Shown: positions 32,283 through 39,780 of the stretch, in pieces
How the letters are laid out: every line of letters begins with the position of its first letter
Numbering within the stretch: position 1 is the first letter of the stretch
Source of the DNA: Streptomyces cinerochromogenes
GTDB lineage: Bacteria > Actinomycetota > Actinomycetes > Streptomycetales > Streptomycetaceae
Reading direction: 5' to 3'
NCBI RefSeq assembly: GCF_014648635.1
Contig: NZ_BMRM01000010.1
Coordinates: 248,001 to 312,000 of the forward strand
Length of the DNA stretch: 64,000 bases
Position numbers and translations under genes: made by a program
Notes under the pieces: generated by a model
Seen by the model: the letters and a program-made list of their open reading frames with translations, nothing else
Told to the model about the DNA's origin: nothing
The model's database searches: none

Positions 32283-33439
32283 CGCAGCCGTTGCCGCGCT
32301 TACGCCCCGCCCCTGGACCACGCATGGCGAGGTCGAGCTCGCTCGTCCTGCTCCAGCCGACCCCGCTGTGCAACCTCGACTGCCACTACTGCTACCTGCC
32401 CTCGCGAGGGCTCGCCCGCGTGATGTCCCGGGAGGTCGTCGACGCCGTCGCGGAGACGGTCGGCTCCTGGTCGCGGCACCACCCGGTGACCGTGCTGTGG
32501 CACGGCGGAGAGCCGCTCACCATGGGGGTGTCCCGGATGCGGGCGCTGCTCGACCGGTTTCCTCCGGGCCGCGAGCACCCCGTACGGCACGCCGTGCAGA
32601 CCAATGCCTCGCTCATCGACGAGGCGTGGTGCCGGCTGTTCAGGGAGCGGCGGATCGAGGTCTCCGTCAGCGTCGACGGTCCCGGACCCGGCAGCGCCCG
32701 GGTGGACCGCGGCGGCCGTGACGCGACGGACCGCGCGCTGCGGGGGATCGGTCTGCTCAAGGACCACGGCATCGCCTTCGGCGCCATCGCCGTCGTGTCC
32801 GAACCGACCGCGCGCAAGGCGGCCGAACTGCATCAGTGGTTCACCGCCCTCGGCTGCCGCGTTCTGGGGGTGAACCTGGTGGAACGCAAGGGTGTGAACA
32901 CCCGGACGGTCCACGACGACGAGAACGTCGCGGAGTTCTGGGCCGCGCTGGCCGCCCGCGGGCGCACCGACCGGCGCATGTCACTGCGCGACCTGGAGCA
33001 CGCCTGGCGATACGTCAGGGCGGAGCTGGCCGGTGTGGCGGGGCGGTGGGCCGGCCTGCCTGCCGATCCGCTGCCCATGGTCACCTGGGACGGGCAGGTG
33101 GTGCCTCTCAGCCCGGACCTCGCCGGCTTCTCCTCGCCGGATCACGGCCGGTTCAGCGTCGGCGACGTGCGGGAGCTGGGGCTGGCCGGGTGCCTCGCCC
33201 GTGCCGAGGAGACCCCTTGGGTCGCCGAGGCGCTGGCCGGGGTCGACGCCTGTCGCGCCGCATGCGATCTGTTCGCCTACTGCCGAGGCGGACAGGCCGC
33301 CAACAAGTACTTCGAGACAGGTCGGCTGGACGCGACCGAGACCCTCTTCTGCCGCAACAGCAGGAGACTCCTGATGGAAGGACTGATGCGTGATGCGGAA
33401 CGAGTCGCCGGGAAGGCCTGCGCGCGGCCCGCGGATTGA
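32279..33439 (+). CDS. Radical SAM/SPASM peptide maturase (GrrM/FxsB-like)
   Basis: This is a 386-residue radical SAM enzyme. The cluster motif is PLCNLDCHYCYLPSRG, CX3CX2C at residues 31-38. VLWHGGEPLTMG is the SAM-binding glycine segment. The C-terminal Cys-rich part, CRAACDLFAYCRGGQAANKYF then ETLFCRNSRR, is a short SPASM/twitch-like module. The N-K-x-F-E-x-G-x-x-x-x-T-E-T-x-x-C pattern is what I associate with cyclophane-forming maturases of the GrrM/OscB type. It should install a crosslink in a ribosomal peptide. It starts within the STAND stop codon (ATGA), and a small Cys-containing ORF starts inside its 3' end, the natural candidate substrate. Iron-sulfur ligands are intact. Confidence 0.88.
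   Translation: MTQPLPRLRPAPGPRMARSSSLVLLQPTPLCNLDCHYCYLPSRGLARVMSREVVDAVAETVGSWSRHHPVTVLWHGGEPLTMGVSRMRALLDRFPPGREHPVRHAVQTNASLIDEAWCRLFRERRIEVSVSVDGPGPGSARVDRGGRDATDRALRGIGLLKDHGIAFGAIAVVSEPTARKAAELHQWFTALGCRVLGVNLVERKGVNTRTVHDDENVAEFWAALAARGRTDRRMSLRDLEHAWRYVRAELAGVAGRWAGLPADPLPMVTWDGQVVPLSPDLAGFSSPDHGRFSVGDVRELGLAGCLARAEETPWVAEALAGVDACRAACDLFAYCRGGQAANKYFETGRLDATETLFCRNSRRLLMEGLMRDAERVAGKACARPAD
33376..33382 (+). promoter_or_regulatory. Ribosome binding site inside the radical SAM gene
   Basis: GGAAGGA lies seven bases before a GTG (33390) and ten before an ATG (33393). It is within the last 65 bases of the radical SAM gene and serves the overlapping small ORF in another frame. A near-consensus site placed exactly there supports real translation of the small ORF. 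Confidence 0.6.
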
Positions 33440-33656
33440 GGAACGCATCCGGTACCTGGGCAGCGACTTTCCCCTGCCGGACACCGGGGCTTGCGAGGAC
33501 TGCGGCGACGCTCCGTGCACGCACCCCACGACGCTGTATCCGGGAGGCACCGAGGGCGATCCGTTCCTGACCCCCGTGACCCTCCACTCGGGCGACACCA
33601 CCCCGGGCGGACCCGTTTCCCGGGCTCGCGCGGTGCCTCCTCAGACGTCCCCGTAG
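33390..33656 (+). CDS. Small Cys-containing protein, candidate precursor peptide of the radical SAM system
   Basis: This is an 88-residue ORF (or 87 from ATG 33393) starting 50 bases before the radical SAM stop, with its own good Shine-Dalgarno. The N-terminal half is charged and leader-like (PRIEERIRYLGSDFPLP). A compact Cys patch, GACEDCGDAPCTHP, follows, then a Gly/Thr/Pro/aromatic segment (TTLYPGGTEGDPFLTPV, then LHSG) and a disordered end. It lacks the FxSxS tail of FxsA and the repeats of GrrA, so if it is the substrate it is a new type. The Cys motif could instead bind metal. Codon third positions are GC-rich but less so than in neighbours. Its end overlaps the convergent YigZ-type gene by 16 bases. 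Confidence 0.55.
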   Translation: MMRNESPGRPARGPRIEERIRYLGSDFPLPDTGACEDCGDAPCTHPTTLYPGGTEGDPFLTPVTLHSGDTTPGGPVSRARAVPPQTSP

Positions 33657-34267
33657 ACCTCCCCGCCCAGCTCGAACCCCGCCGTTCCCGCGGTGGCGTC
33701 GGCGAGCCAGGCGCGGAAGGCGTCCACGTCTGCGTCCGGCAGGCCGATCTCGAGGGTGACGGCCTCGCCGTAGCGGACGTCCCGCACCGCGCGGCCGGTG
33801 GCGCGCAGGTCGTTCTGGACCTTGCCCGCGCGCTGGTGGTCGACGGTCACCGTGGCCAGCCGGAAGCGGCGCCGGGTGAGCGTGCCGAGCGCGTCCAGGG
33901 CCTCGCCGACCGAACCGCCGTAGGCGCGGATCAGTCCGCCGGCGCCGAGCTTGACGCCGCCGTAGTAGCGGGTGACGACGGCGACGACGTACCGCATGTC
34001 GCGGCGCAGCAGCATCTGCAGCATGGGCACGCCGGCGGTGCCGCCCGGTTCGCCGTCGTCGCTGGCCTTCTGCACCGAGGCGTCGGCGCCGATGACGTAG
34101 GCCCAGCAGTTGTGCGTGGCGTCGCCGTGCTCCTTGCGCACGGCGGCGATGAAGTCCTGGGCCTCCTGCTCGGTGGCGGCCGGGGCGAGGGCGCACAGGA
34201 AGCGGGAGCGGTTGATCTCGGTCTCGTGCACGCCCGCGCGGGCGACTGTGCGGTACTCGTCCTGCAT
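33641..34267 (-). CDS. YigZ/IMPACT-family protein
   Basis: This is a 208-residue cytosolic protein of the YigZ (UPF0029/IMPACT) family. An N-terminal domain contains EINRSRFLCALAP, HNCWAYVIG and the signature ASDDGEPGGTAGVPML. The second, DUF1949-like domain covers the last 70 residues. Eukaryotic IMPACT binds GCN1; the bacterial role is unclear, perhaps linked to translation or to RNA/nucleotide binding. The ATG at 34267 matches the family start. It appears monocistronic and converges with the small ORF of the radical SAM operon. Confidence 0.92.
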   Translation of the reverse strand: MQDEYRTVARAGVHETEINRSRFLCALAPAATEQEAQDFIAAVRKEHGDATHNCWAYVIGADASVQKASDDGEPGGTAGVPMLQMLLRRDMRYVVAVVTRYYGGVKLGAGGLIRAYGGSVGEALDALGTLTRRRFRLATVTVDHQRAGKVQNDLRATGRAVRDVRYGEAVTLEIGLPDADVDAFRAWLADATAGTAGFELGGEVYGDV

Positions 34268-34302
34268 CCCGCCAGCCTATGCGAGCGCCGGAAGCCCCCC
34301 GG

Positions 34303-34848
34303 TCAGCCCTTCTTCTTCCGCCCGCGCGGCACCGCGAAGGAGGTGAGCAGGGCGCCGCCCGGGGCGAGGTCCGGCCAGCCGGTGCCGTGCCAGGCGAGCA
34401 CGGCGATCGCGGCGGTGGGGAACTTGGCGCGGACCCGGTCCAGCGTGTCGTCGAGGCCGTCCGCGGCCAGCGCCAGCACCAGCTCCTCCAGGCCCGGGTT
34501 GTGCCCGACCAGGAGCAGTGTCCGCACCTCGGCCGGCACCTCGCGCACCACCTCCAGCAGCTGCCGCACGCCCGCCGCGTACAGCCGCCGGTCATAGCGC
34601 ACCGGCGGCGGGGTGGCCCACTCGGCGGAGGCCAGCTCCCAGGTGCGGCGGGCGCGTACGGCGGTGGAGCACAGGGCGAGGTCGGGCAGGGTGCCGGCGG
34701 CGAGGGCGCGGCCGGCGGCCGGGGCGTCGCGCAGCCCGCGCGGTGCGAGGGGCCTGGCGTGGTCCTCGACGCCCTCGGGCCAGGCGGACTTCGCGTGCCG
34801 CAGCACCACCAGCCGGCGCAGCGGACCGGTGCCCGCCGGCCGGTTCAC
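34303..34848 (-). CDS. SixA-like histidine phosphatase
   Basis: This is a 181-residue phosphohistidine phosphatase of the SixA/phosphoglycerate mutase fold with an intact active site. The RHG-type motif is RLVVLRHAKSAW, the second basic motif ALCSTAVRARRTW, and the second catalytic His LLLVGHNPGLEEL. It ends in a basic PRGRKKKG. The GTG at 34848 overlaps the stop of the upstream gene by four bases, so the two are coupled. This contrasts with the degenerate paralogue at 23264-23908, where both histidines are lost. Targets in actinomycetes are not defined. Confidence 0.9.
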   Translation of the reverse strand: MNRPAGTGPLRRLVVLRHAKSAWPEGVEDHARPLAPRGLRDAPAAGRALAAGTLPDLALCSTAVRARRTWELASAEWATPPPVRYDRRLYAAGVRQLLEVVREVPAEVRTLLLVGHNPGLEELVLALAADGLDDTLDRVRAKFPTAAIAVLAWHGTGWPDLAPGGALLTSFAVPRGRKKKG

Positions 34849-35708
34849 GCCGGGCCCCCGAGGTCGCGCGCGAGGTCGAGGGCGAGCAGGCGGTCGGCGT
34901 AGGCGTACGTCTCGAAGCGGGCGCCGTCCGGGATGCCGGGCGCGCTCTCCACGTCGCGCAGGACACCGAGCACCGCGGGCAGGTCCAGGTCGTCCTCCCA
35001 GGCGGCGCGCAGCCGGTCCCGTACCTCGGCGGGCACCGGCCGCGAGGGCCGCCGGGCCCAGCCGGCGACGGCTCGCCGCCATCGGGCGAGGCTCCGCGCG
35101 GCGGCGTCCAGTACGGCCGGGTCCAGCCGCGCGGGCTCGCTCCGGGGGACGGTGAGCAGGGCGAGACGGAGGACGGAGGGGTCGGAGAGGAGCGGCGGGA
35201 GGGTGGAGGGGGGCGCGGGACCGTCGGTCCGGTCGGGGGCGACGCCGGCACCAGCACCAGCACCAGCACCAGCACCAAGGGTCTCCACCGTCTCCCCGCC
35301 GGCGCCCCGGTCGTCCGCCTCGCCCCGCCCGCGCCCCGCAACCCACTCCGCCGGGGCCACCGAGACCACCGGCCCCTCCCCGAGCAGGCCCTCGGCGCCC
35401 CGTTGGGCCACGTGGAGGACCTGGGCCTCGCCCAGCCCGGAGGCGAGGTCGCGGTCGTCCTCGAAGGGGCGGACGGCGAGGCGGGTGGCGGCGGTGCGCA
35501 GTTCCGGCTGGTCGCGGGGGGCGTTGAGGATCGTCCAGACCGGGGTGCCGCCCAGTTCCAGGGCGCGGACGAGCAGGTCGGCGGTGAGCAGCACGCGCAG
35601 ACCCGTCGGGTCGAGGCCGGAGGCGTGGGCCTCGATGCGGGTCAGGCCGCGGCGGGCGGGCGCGGCGGGGACGGGCTCACCGGTTCTGGCGTCGAGGATG
35701 CGCAGCAC
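34845..35708 (-). CDS. Conserved hypothetical, cysteinyl-tRNA-synthetase-like N-terminal part
   Basis: This is a 287-residue protein starting at GTG 35708 with VLRILDARTGEPVPAAPARR. The N-terminal 120 residues (TRIEAHASGLDPTGLRVLLTADLLVRALE) recall the Rossmann part of cysteinyl-tRNA synthetase/MshC as annotated in other Streptomyces, but no HIGH or KMSKS motif is visible. A low-complexity linker, GAGAGAGAGAGVAP, built from a CACCAG hexamer tract, joins it to a helical C-terminal domain (LDAAARSLARWRRAVAGW, AAWEDDLDLPAVLGVLRDV), which is like the anticodon-proximal DALR helices. No ribosome site precedes the GTG, so it may be leaderless. It is coupled to the SixA-like gene. Function unknown. 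Confidence 0.75.
   Translation of the reverse strand: MLRILDARTGEPVPAAPARRGLTRIEAHASGLDPTGLRVLLTADLLVRALELGGTPVWTILNAPRDQPELRTAATRLAVRPFEDDRDLASGLGEAQVLHVAQRGAEGLLGEGPVVSVAPAEWVAGRGRGEADDRGAGGETVETLGAGAGAGAGAGVAPDRTDGPAPPSTLPPLLSDPSVLRLALLTVPRSEPARLDPAVLDAAARSLARWRRAVAGWARRPSRPVPAEVRDRLRAAWEDDLDLPAVLGVLRDVESAPGIPDGARFETYAYADRLLALDLARDLGGPA
35249..35277. repeat. Hexanucleotide (CACCAG) tract inside a coding linker
   Basis: Nearly five perfect copies of CACCAG encode alternating Gly-Ala on the minus strand. It is in frame and would change length by two residues per unit, a possible site of strain variation. Confidence 0.85.
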
Positions 35709-35849
35709 GGGGCGAGCGTAGGCGGACCGGCGGCCGTATGCAGCGGCTTGCACCGATTCCGGACAGCGTGCCGGGTACGGCGGGAATCCGGACCCGCCGC
35801 GGCGATGTTGCCCGGACGCACTGTTCCCCGCAGCCCGAGGAGGCGGCCG

Positions 35850-36257
35850 ATGTACGGCGACGAGGCGACTGTCCGCAGGATCCTGACCGAGCTGGGCGAC
35901 ACCTGGGCGGTGGTCGGCCTGTCCTCGAACCGGCGCCGGGCCGCCTACGGGGTGGCCGGGGTGCTGCAGCGGTTCGGCAAGCGGATCGTGCCGGTGCACC
36001 CGAAGGCCGAGACGGTGCACGGGGAGCGCGGCTACGCCTCCCTCGCGGACATCCCCTTCGACGTGGACGTGGTCGACGTCTTCGTGAACGGCGAGCTGGC
36101 CGGCGCGGTGGCGGACGAGGCCGTGGCGAAGGGCGCGCGGGCGGTGTGGTTCCAGTTGGGCGTCGTCGACGAGGCGGCGTACGAGCGGGCCCGGGCGGCG
36201 GGCCTGGAGATGGTCATGGACCGGTGCCCGGCGATCGAAATTCCCCTCCTGAACTAG
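35850..36257 (+). CDS. CoA-binding domain protein (YccU-like)
   Basis: This is a 135-residue protein made of one CoA_binding_2 Rossmann domain. Markers are TWAVVGLSSNRRRAAYGVAG, FGKRIVPVHPKAETVHG, FDVDVVDVFVNGELAG and VWFQLGVVDEAAYERA, with a terminal VMDRCPAIEIPLL. It binds CoA or a related nucleotide; bacterial members such as YccU lack a firm role. The ATG follows GAGGAGGCGGCCG, an excellent ribosome site. It is monocistronic and divergent from the gene ending its start at 35708. Confidence 0.9.
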   Translation: MYGDEATVRRILTELGDTWAVVGLSSNRRRAAYGVAGVLQRFGKRIVPVHPKAETVHGERGYASLADIPFDVDVVDVFVNGELAGAVADEAVAKGARAVWFQLGVVDEAAYERARAAGLEMVMDRCPAIEIPLLN

Positions 36258-36482
36258 CCGTCTCACTTTCTTCTCACAATTCACCGCTGAATATTGACAT
36301 TCTGACCAGCCGTCTGAGCTGCGCGAAGGCTGTAACCAAGACAGCACTCACCGCTGTTCCCAAGGCAGACAAGATCCTGGGTCAAGTTTTGGAAAACAGT
36401 CTTTTGCAGACGTCGAATGCGTTCCTAGCCTGTGCCTCCTTGCTCGTTAATTCTGCGTTCACGAACTGAGAGGCCACTTGAC
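36258..36482 (+). promoter_or_regulatory. AT-rich leader and promoter region of the APC permease
   Basis: This 225-base stretch has clearly lower GC than anything around it (for example ATATTGACATTC at 36291 and CAAGTTTTGGAAAACAGTCTTTTG near 36384). TTGACA at 36294-36299 is a good -35 match, but no convincing -10 follows at the right spacing. The length and base composition suggest a regulated promoter with a long untranslated leader. I see no gene and no known riboswitch. Confidence 0.5.
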
Positions 36483-38117
36483 ATGGCGAAAGTCGACGCC
36501 TTGCCACAGGCCGCGACGGAGTCCGGCGGTCTGCGCCGCGACGTCGGACTGATCGGCCTGATGTGGGCCTCCGTGGGCTCCATCATCGGCTCCGGCTGGC
36601 TCTACGGCGCCGAGAAGGCGGTCGTCGTGGCCGGCCCGGCGGCGATCATCTCCTGGGTGATCGGCACGATCGCGATCGTGCTGCTGGCGCTCGTCCACGC
36701 CGAGCTGGGCGGCATGTTCCCGGTGGCGGGCGGCACGGCCCGCTACCCGCACTACGCGTTCGGCGGCCTGGCCGGCATGTCCTTCGGCTGGTTCGCCTGG
36801 CTGCAGGCCGCCACCGTGGCCCCGATCGAGGTCGAGGCCATGATCGGCTACGCCGGTCACTGGAAGTGGGCCCAGAGCCTGCAGCACACCGACGGAACCC
36901 TCACGACCAGCGGTTTCCTCACGGCCGTGGCCCTGATGGCGGTCTTCGTCGGCGTCAACTTCTTCGGCGTCCGGGCCCTGGCGCACACCAACAGCGCCGC
37001 CACCTGGTGGAAGATCGCCGTCCCGCTCGGGGCGATCTTCGTCATCGCGGTGGGCAACTTCCACGCGAGCAACTTCACCTCGGAGGGCTTCGCGCCGTTC
37101 GGCGCCAAGGGCGTCCTCGGTGCCATCAGCTCCAGCGGCATCATCTTCGCGCTGCTCGGCTTCGAGCAGGCGATCCAGCTGGCGGGCGAGAGCCGCAACC
37201 CGAAGCGCGACCTGCCGCGGGCGACCCTCGGCTCGGTGGCGATCGGCGCCGTGATCTACATCCTGCTGCAGGTCGTGTTCATCGCCGCGCTGCCGCACGC
37301 CTCCTTCGCCCACGGCTGGGCCAAGCTGGACTTCGCCGGTATCAGCGGCCCCTGGGCGGGCCTGGCGACCCTCGTGGGTCTGGGCTGGCTGGGCTGGGTG
37401 CTCTACGTGGACGCGATCATCTCCCCCGGCGGCACCGGCCTGATCTACACCACCGCGACCTCGCGCGTCTCCTTCGGCCTGGCCAAGAACGGCTACGCGC
37501 CGAAGGCCTTCGCGAAGACCGACAAGCGCGGTGTGCCGTGGTTCGGCCTGCTGATGTCGTTCGTCACCGGTGTGGTCTGCTTCCTGCCGTTCCCGAGCTG
37601 GCAGGAGCTGGTCGGCTTCATCACCTCGGCGAGCGTGCTGATGTACGCGGGCGCGCCGCTGGCCTACGGCGTGTTCGCCGACCGGCTGCCGCACTTCGAG
37701 CGCCCCTACCGGCTGCCCGGCGGCAAGTTCATCTCGCCGCTGTCGTTCGTGGTCGCCAACCTGATCATCTACTGGGCCGGCTGGGACACCCTGTGGCGGC
37801 TGGGCTTCGCGATCCTGCTCGGCTACGTGCTGCTGGGCTCCTACGCCTGGTACGCCACCAGCAAGCGGCTGCCCGGCGCGCCCCGGCTGGACTTCAGGGC
37901 CGCGCAGTGGCTGCCCGCCTATCTGGCCGGTCTCGGTGCGATCTCCTGGCTGGGCGGCTTCGGCGGCCGGGGCACCATCCCGCTGTGGTGGGACATCCTG
38001 GTCGTCGCGGCGTTCTCCCTGGTCATCTACTACTGGGCCAAGGCCACCGCGTCGCAGCCCGAGGCGATCGAGCGGAGCATCGACGAGGTCGTGGTCACGG
38101 ACGCGCCCGCGCACTGA
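36483..38117 (+). CDS. APC-family amino acid permease
   Basis: This is an integral membrane amino acid/H+ symporter of 544 residues with about 12-14 spans. The first span carries the APC entry motif SVGSIIGSGWLYGAEKA. Others include PVAGGTARYPHYAFGG, the helix with GFEQAIQLAGESRNPKRDLP, which is the consensus APC cytoplasmic loop, and PGGTGLIYTTATSRVSFGLAKNG. Of known members it resembles aspartate:proton symporters of the YveA type most, but the substrate is not provable from sequence. The ATG at 36483 follows GAGAGGCCACTTGAC. It is monocistronic, with a perfect hairpin after the stop. Confidence 0.9.
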   Translation: MAKVDALPQAATESGGLRRDVGLIGLMWASVGSIIGSGWLYGAEKAVVVAGPAAIISWVIGTIAIVLLALVHAELGGMFPVAGGTARYPHYAFGGLAGMSFGWFAWLQAATVAPIEVEAMIGYAGHWKWAQSLQHTDGTLTTSGFLTAVALMAVFVGVNFFGVRALAHTNSAATWWKIAVPLGAIFVIAVGNFHASNFTSEGFAPFGAKGVLGAISSSGIIFALLGFEQAIQLAGESRNPKRDLPRATLGSVAIGAVIYILLQVVFIAALPHASFAHGWAKLDFAGISGPWAGLATLVGLGWLGWVLYVDAIISPGGTGLIYTTATSRVSFGLAKNGYAPKAFAKTDKRGVPWFGLLMSFVTGVVCFLPFPSWQELVGFITSASVLMYAGAPLAYGVFADRLPHFERPYRLPGGKFISPLSFVVANLIIYWAGWDTLWRLGFAILLGYVLLGSYAWYATSKRLPGAPRLDFRAAQWLPAYLAGLGAISWLGGFGGRGTIPLWWDILVVAAFSLVIYYWAKATASQPEAIERSIDEVVVTDAPAH

Positions 38118-38136
38118 CCCCGCCCCTCCCGCACCC

Positions 38137-38169
38137 CGGTGTCCCGTCGGCTCGTCTGACGGGACACCG
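38137..38169 (+). terminator. Perfect hairpin terminator between APC permease and pobA
   Basis: A 12-bp perfect stem (core GGTGTCCCGTC / GACGGGACACC) with a nine-base loop lies 20 bases after the permease stop and immediately before the pobA -10 element. It should isolate the two genes. Confidence 0.8.
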
Positions 38170-38170
38170 T

Positions 38171-38176
38171 CATAAT
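38171..38176 (+). promoter_or_regulatory. -10 element of pobA, predicting a leaderless mRNA
   Basis: CATAAT (five of six matches to TATAAT) ends six bases before the GTG start. A transcript beginning at the usual distance would start at or near the GTG, and there is no Shine-Dalgarno, so the mRNA should be leaderless. Confidence 0.6.
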
Positions 38177-38182
38177 GCTCGC

Positions 38183-39403
38183 GTGACGTCTCCCTCCCCC
38201 CACCCCCACTCCCCTGCCGCCACCCGCTTCCCGGTCGTCGTCGTGGGCGCCGGACCGGCCGGACTGACCGTCGGGAACATCCTGCGGGCCGCCGGTGTCG
38301 ACTGCCTGGTCCTGGAGACCGAGAGCAGGGCGTTCATCGAACAGCGGCCCCGCGCCGGCGTCATCGAGGAGTGGGTCGTACGCGGCCTGGAGCGACGCGG
38401 CCTGGCCGCCGGCCTGTCGGCGCGCGCGGAGCGGCACTCCGCGTGCGAGTTCCGCTTCGACGGCCGCGGTCACCGCTTCGCCTACGCGGAGCTGACGGGA
38501 CGTCACCACTGGGTCTATCCGCAGCCGCTGCTCGTGACCGACCTGGTGCGCGAGTACGCCGACGTGCGCGGCGGACAGATCCGCTTCGGCGTGCGGGACG
38601 TACGGCTGCACGACCTGGACTCGGACCGGCCCGCCGTCTCCTACACCGACCCGGACAGCGGCGAACGGCAGCTGGTGCACTGCGCGTTCGTCGCCGGCTG
38701 CGACGGGGCCCGGGGAGCGAGCCGGGCCGCGCTGCCCGCGCGGACGCGGATCTCCCGGCACGACTACGGCATCGGCTGGCTGGCGCTGCTGGCCGAGGCA
38801 CCGCCGTCCGCCGACTGCGTGCTGTTCGGGATGCACGCGGACGGGTTCGCCGGGCACATGCCCCGCAGTCCCCGGATGACCCGCTACTACCTCCAGTGCC
38901 CGCCCGGCGACGACCCGGGCGCCTGGTCGGACGAGCGCGTCTGGGACGAGTTGCAGCGGCGTCTCGGCGCGGCGGACCGCCCTCCGCTGACGGAGGGGCG
39001 GCTGCTGGAGAAGCGGGTGCTGGACATGCACAACTACGTCGTCGAACCCATGGTGTCCGGCCGTCTCTTCCTGGCCGGCGACGCCGCGCACCTCGTGGCG
39101 CCGATCGCCGCGAAGGGCATGAACCTGGCGCTGAACGACGCGTTCCTGCTCGGTGACGCGCTGGTCGCGCAGCTGACGACGGGCGACTCCTCGGGCCTGG
39201 ACGGCTACTCGGACGCCTGCCTGCGCCGGGTGTGGGACTACCAGGAGTTCTCGCAGTGGCTCTCGGAGATCTACCACGGCGCCTCCTGCGGCGACCCCTA
39301 CCGGGCCGGAACCACGCTGGCCCGCCTGCGCCGGCTGTTCACCTCGCCCGCGGCGGCGGCCGCCTTCGCCGAGCAGTACCTGGGCACGGCCGGCGCGTTC
39401 TGA
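38183..39403 (+). CDS. pobA: 4-hydroxybenzoate 3-monooxygenase
   Basis: This is a FAD-dependent aromatic hydroxylase of 406 residues that makes protocatechuate from 4-hydroxybenzoate. The FAD motif is FPVVVVGAGPAGLTVGNILR. EQRPRAGVIEEWVVRGLERRGL is the PobA-type segment (here split EQRPRAGVIEEW). CDGARGASR is the DG motif and FLAGDAAHLVAPIAAKGMN the second FAD motif. These closely follow PobA in my recollection. The GTG at 38183 is set by the leaderless promoter; the first 14 residues are a Pro/His-rich tail. No ring-cleavage genes lie nearby, so protocatechuate would be used elsewhere on the chromosome. It converges with the ArsR gene. Confidence 0.88.
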   Translation: MTSPSPHPHSPAATRFPVVVVGAGPAGLTVGNILRAAGVDCLVLETESRAFIEQRPRAGVIEEWVVRGLERRGLAAGLSARAERHSACEFRFDGRGHRFAYAELTGRHHWVYPQPLLVTDLVREYADVRGGQIRFGVRDVRLHDLDSDRPAVSYTDPDSGERQLVHCAFVAGCDGARGASRAALPARTRISRHDYGIGWLALLAEAPPSADCVLFGMHADGFAGHMPRSPRMTRYYLQCPPGDDPGAWSDERVWDELQRRLGAADRPPLTEGRLLEKRVLDMHNYVVEPMVSGRLFLAGDAAHLVAPIAAKGMNLALNDAFLLGDALVAQLTTGDSSGLDGYSDACLRRVWDYQEFSQWLSEIYHGASCGDPYRAGTTLARLRRLFTSPAAAAAFAEQYLGTAGAF

Positions 39404-39408
39404 CCCGT

Positions 39409-39768
39409 CTAGCGCGCCGGCCGGCCGTCGGCGAGGCGATGGTCCGCCGTCTTCAGGGCCTCCTCCACCAGCCGCCGCAGATGCCCGTGGCGCAGTGAGT
39501 AGACGACCCGGCGGCCCTCCTTGCGGGTGTCCACCAGGCCGGCCAGCCGCAGCCGGGCCAGGTGCTGGCTGACGGCCGGGCGGGCGGCTCCGCACGCCTC
39601 GGTGAGGGTGGTGACGTCGGCCTCGCCGGCGGTCAGGGTGTGCAGCAGGGCGAGCCGGGTGCGGTCGCCGAGCAGGGCGAGGAGGTCGGCGGCGAGCGCG
39701 AAGTGCTCCTCGCCCGGGCTGCGCTCGTGCGCATGGTGCGCAGGTGACAGGTGCATGCGTGCGCTCAT
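39409..39768 (-). CDS. ArsR/SmtB-family metal-sensing repressor
   Basis: This is a 119-residue repressor. The winged helix is LALLHTLTAGEADVTTLTEAC then AVSQHLARLRLAGLVDTRKEG and VVYSLRHGH. A His-rich N-terminus (MHLSPAHHAHER) and a C-terminal HGHLRRLVEEALKTADH offer ligands of the NmtR/KmtR nickel-cobalt type. Its divergent neighbour is a His-rich CDF metal exporter, the classic target. The ATG at 39768 has no ribosome site and lies six bases after CATTAT on the minus strand, so the mRNA is probably leaderless; the -10 overlaps that of the exporter, giving simple joint repression. Confidence 0.88.
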   Translation of the reverse strand: MSARMHLSPAHHAHERSPGEEHFALAADLLALLGDRTRLALLHTLTAGEADVTTLTEACGAARPAVSQHLARLRLAGLVDTRKEGRRVVYSLRHGHLRRLVEEALKTADHRLADGRPAR

Positions 39769-39773
39769 ACGCA

Positions 39774-39780
39774 CATAATG
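39774..39780. promoter_or_regulatory. Face-to-face overlapping -10 elements of arsR and CDF genes
   Basis: CATAATG reads as CATAAT (-10) toward the exporter and, on the other strand, as CATTAT (-10) toward the repressor, whose ATG is six bases further on. One bound repressor dimer would block both. The surrounding CATACGCACATAATG is an imperfect inverted repeat. Confidence 0.55.

Noticed and set aside
33390..33656. Calling the small ORF an FxsA-type precursor
   Set aside because: The C-terminus does not end in FxSxS and the enzyme is closer to GrrM-like proteins, so the name would be misleading.
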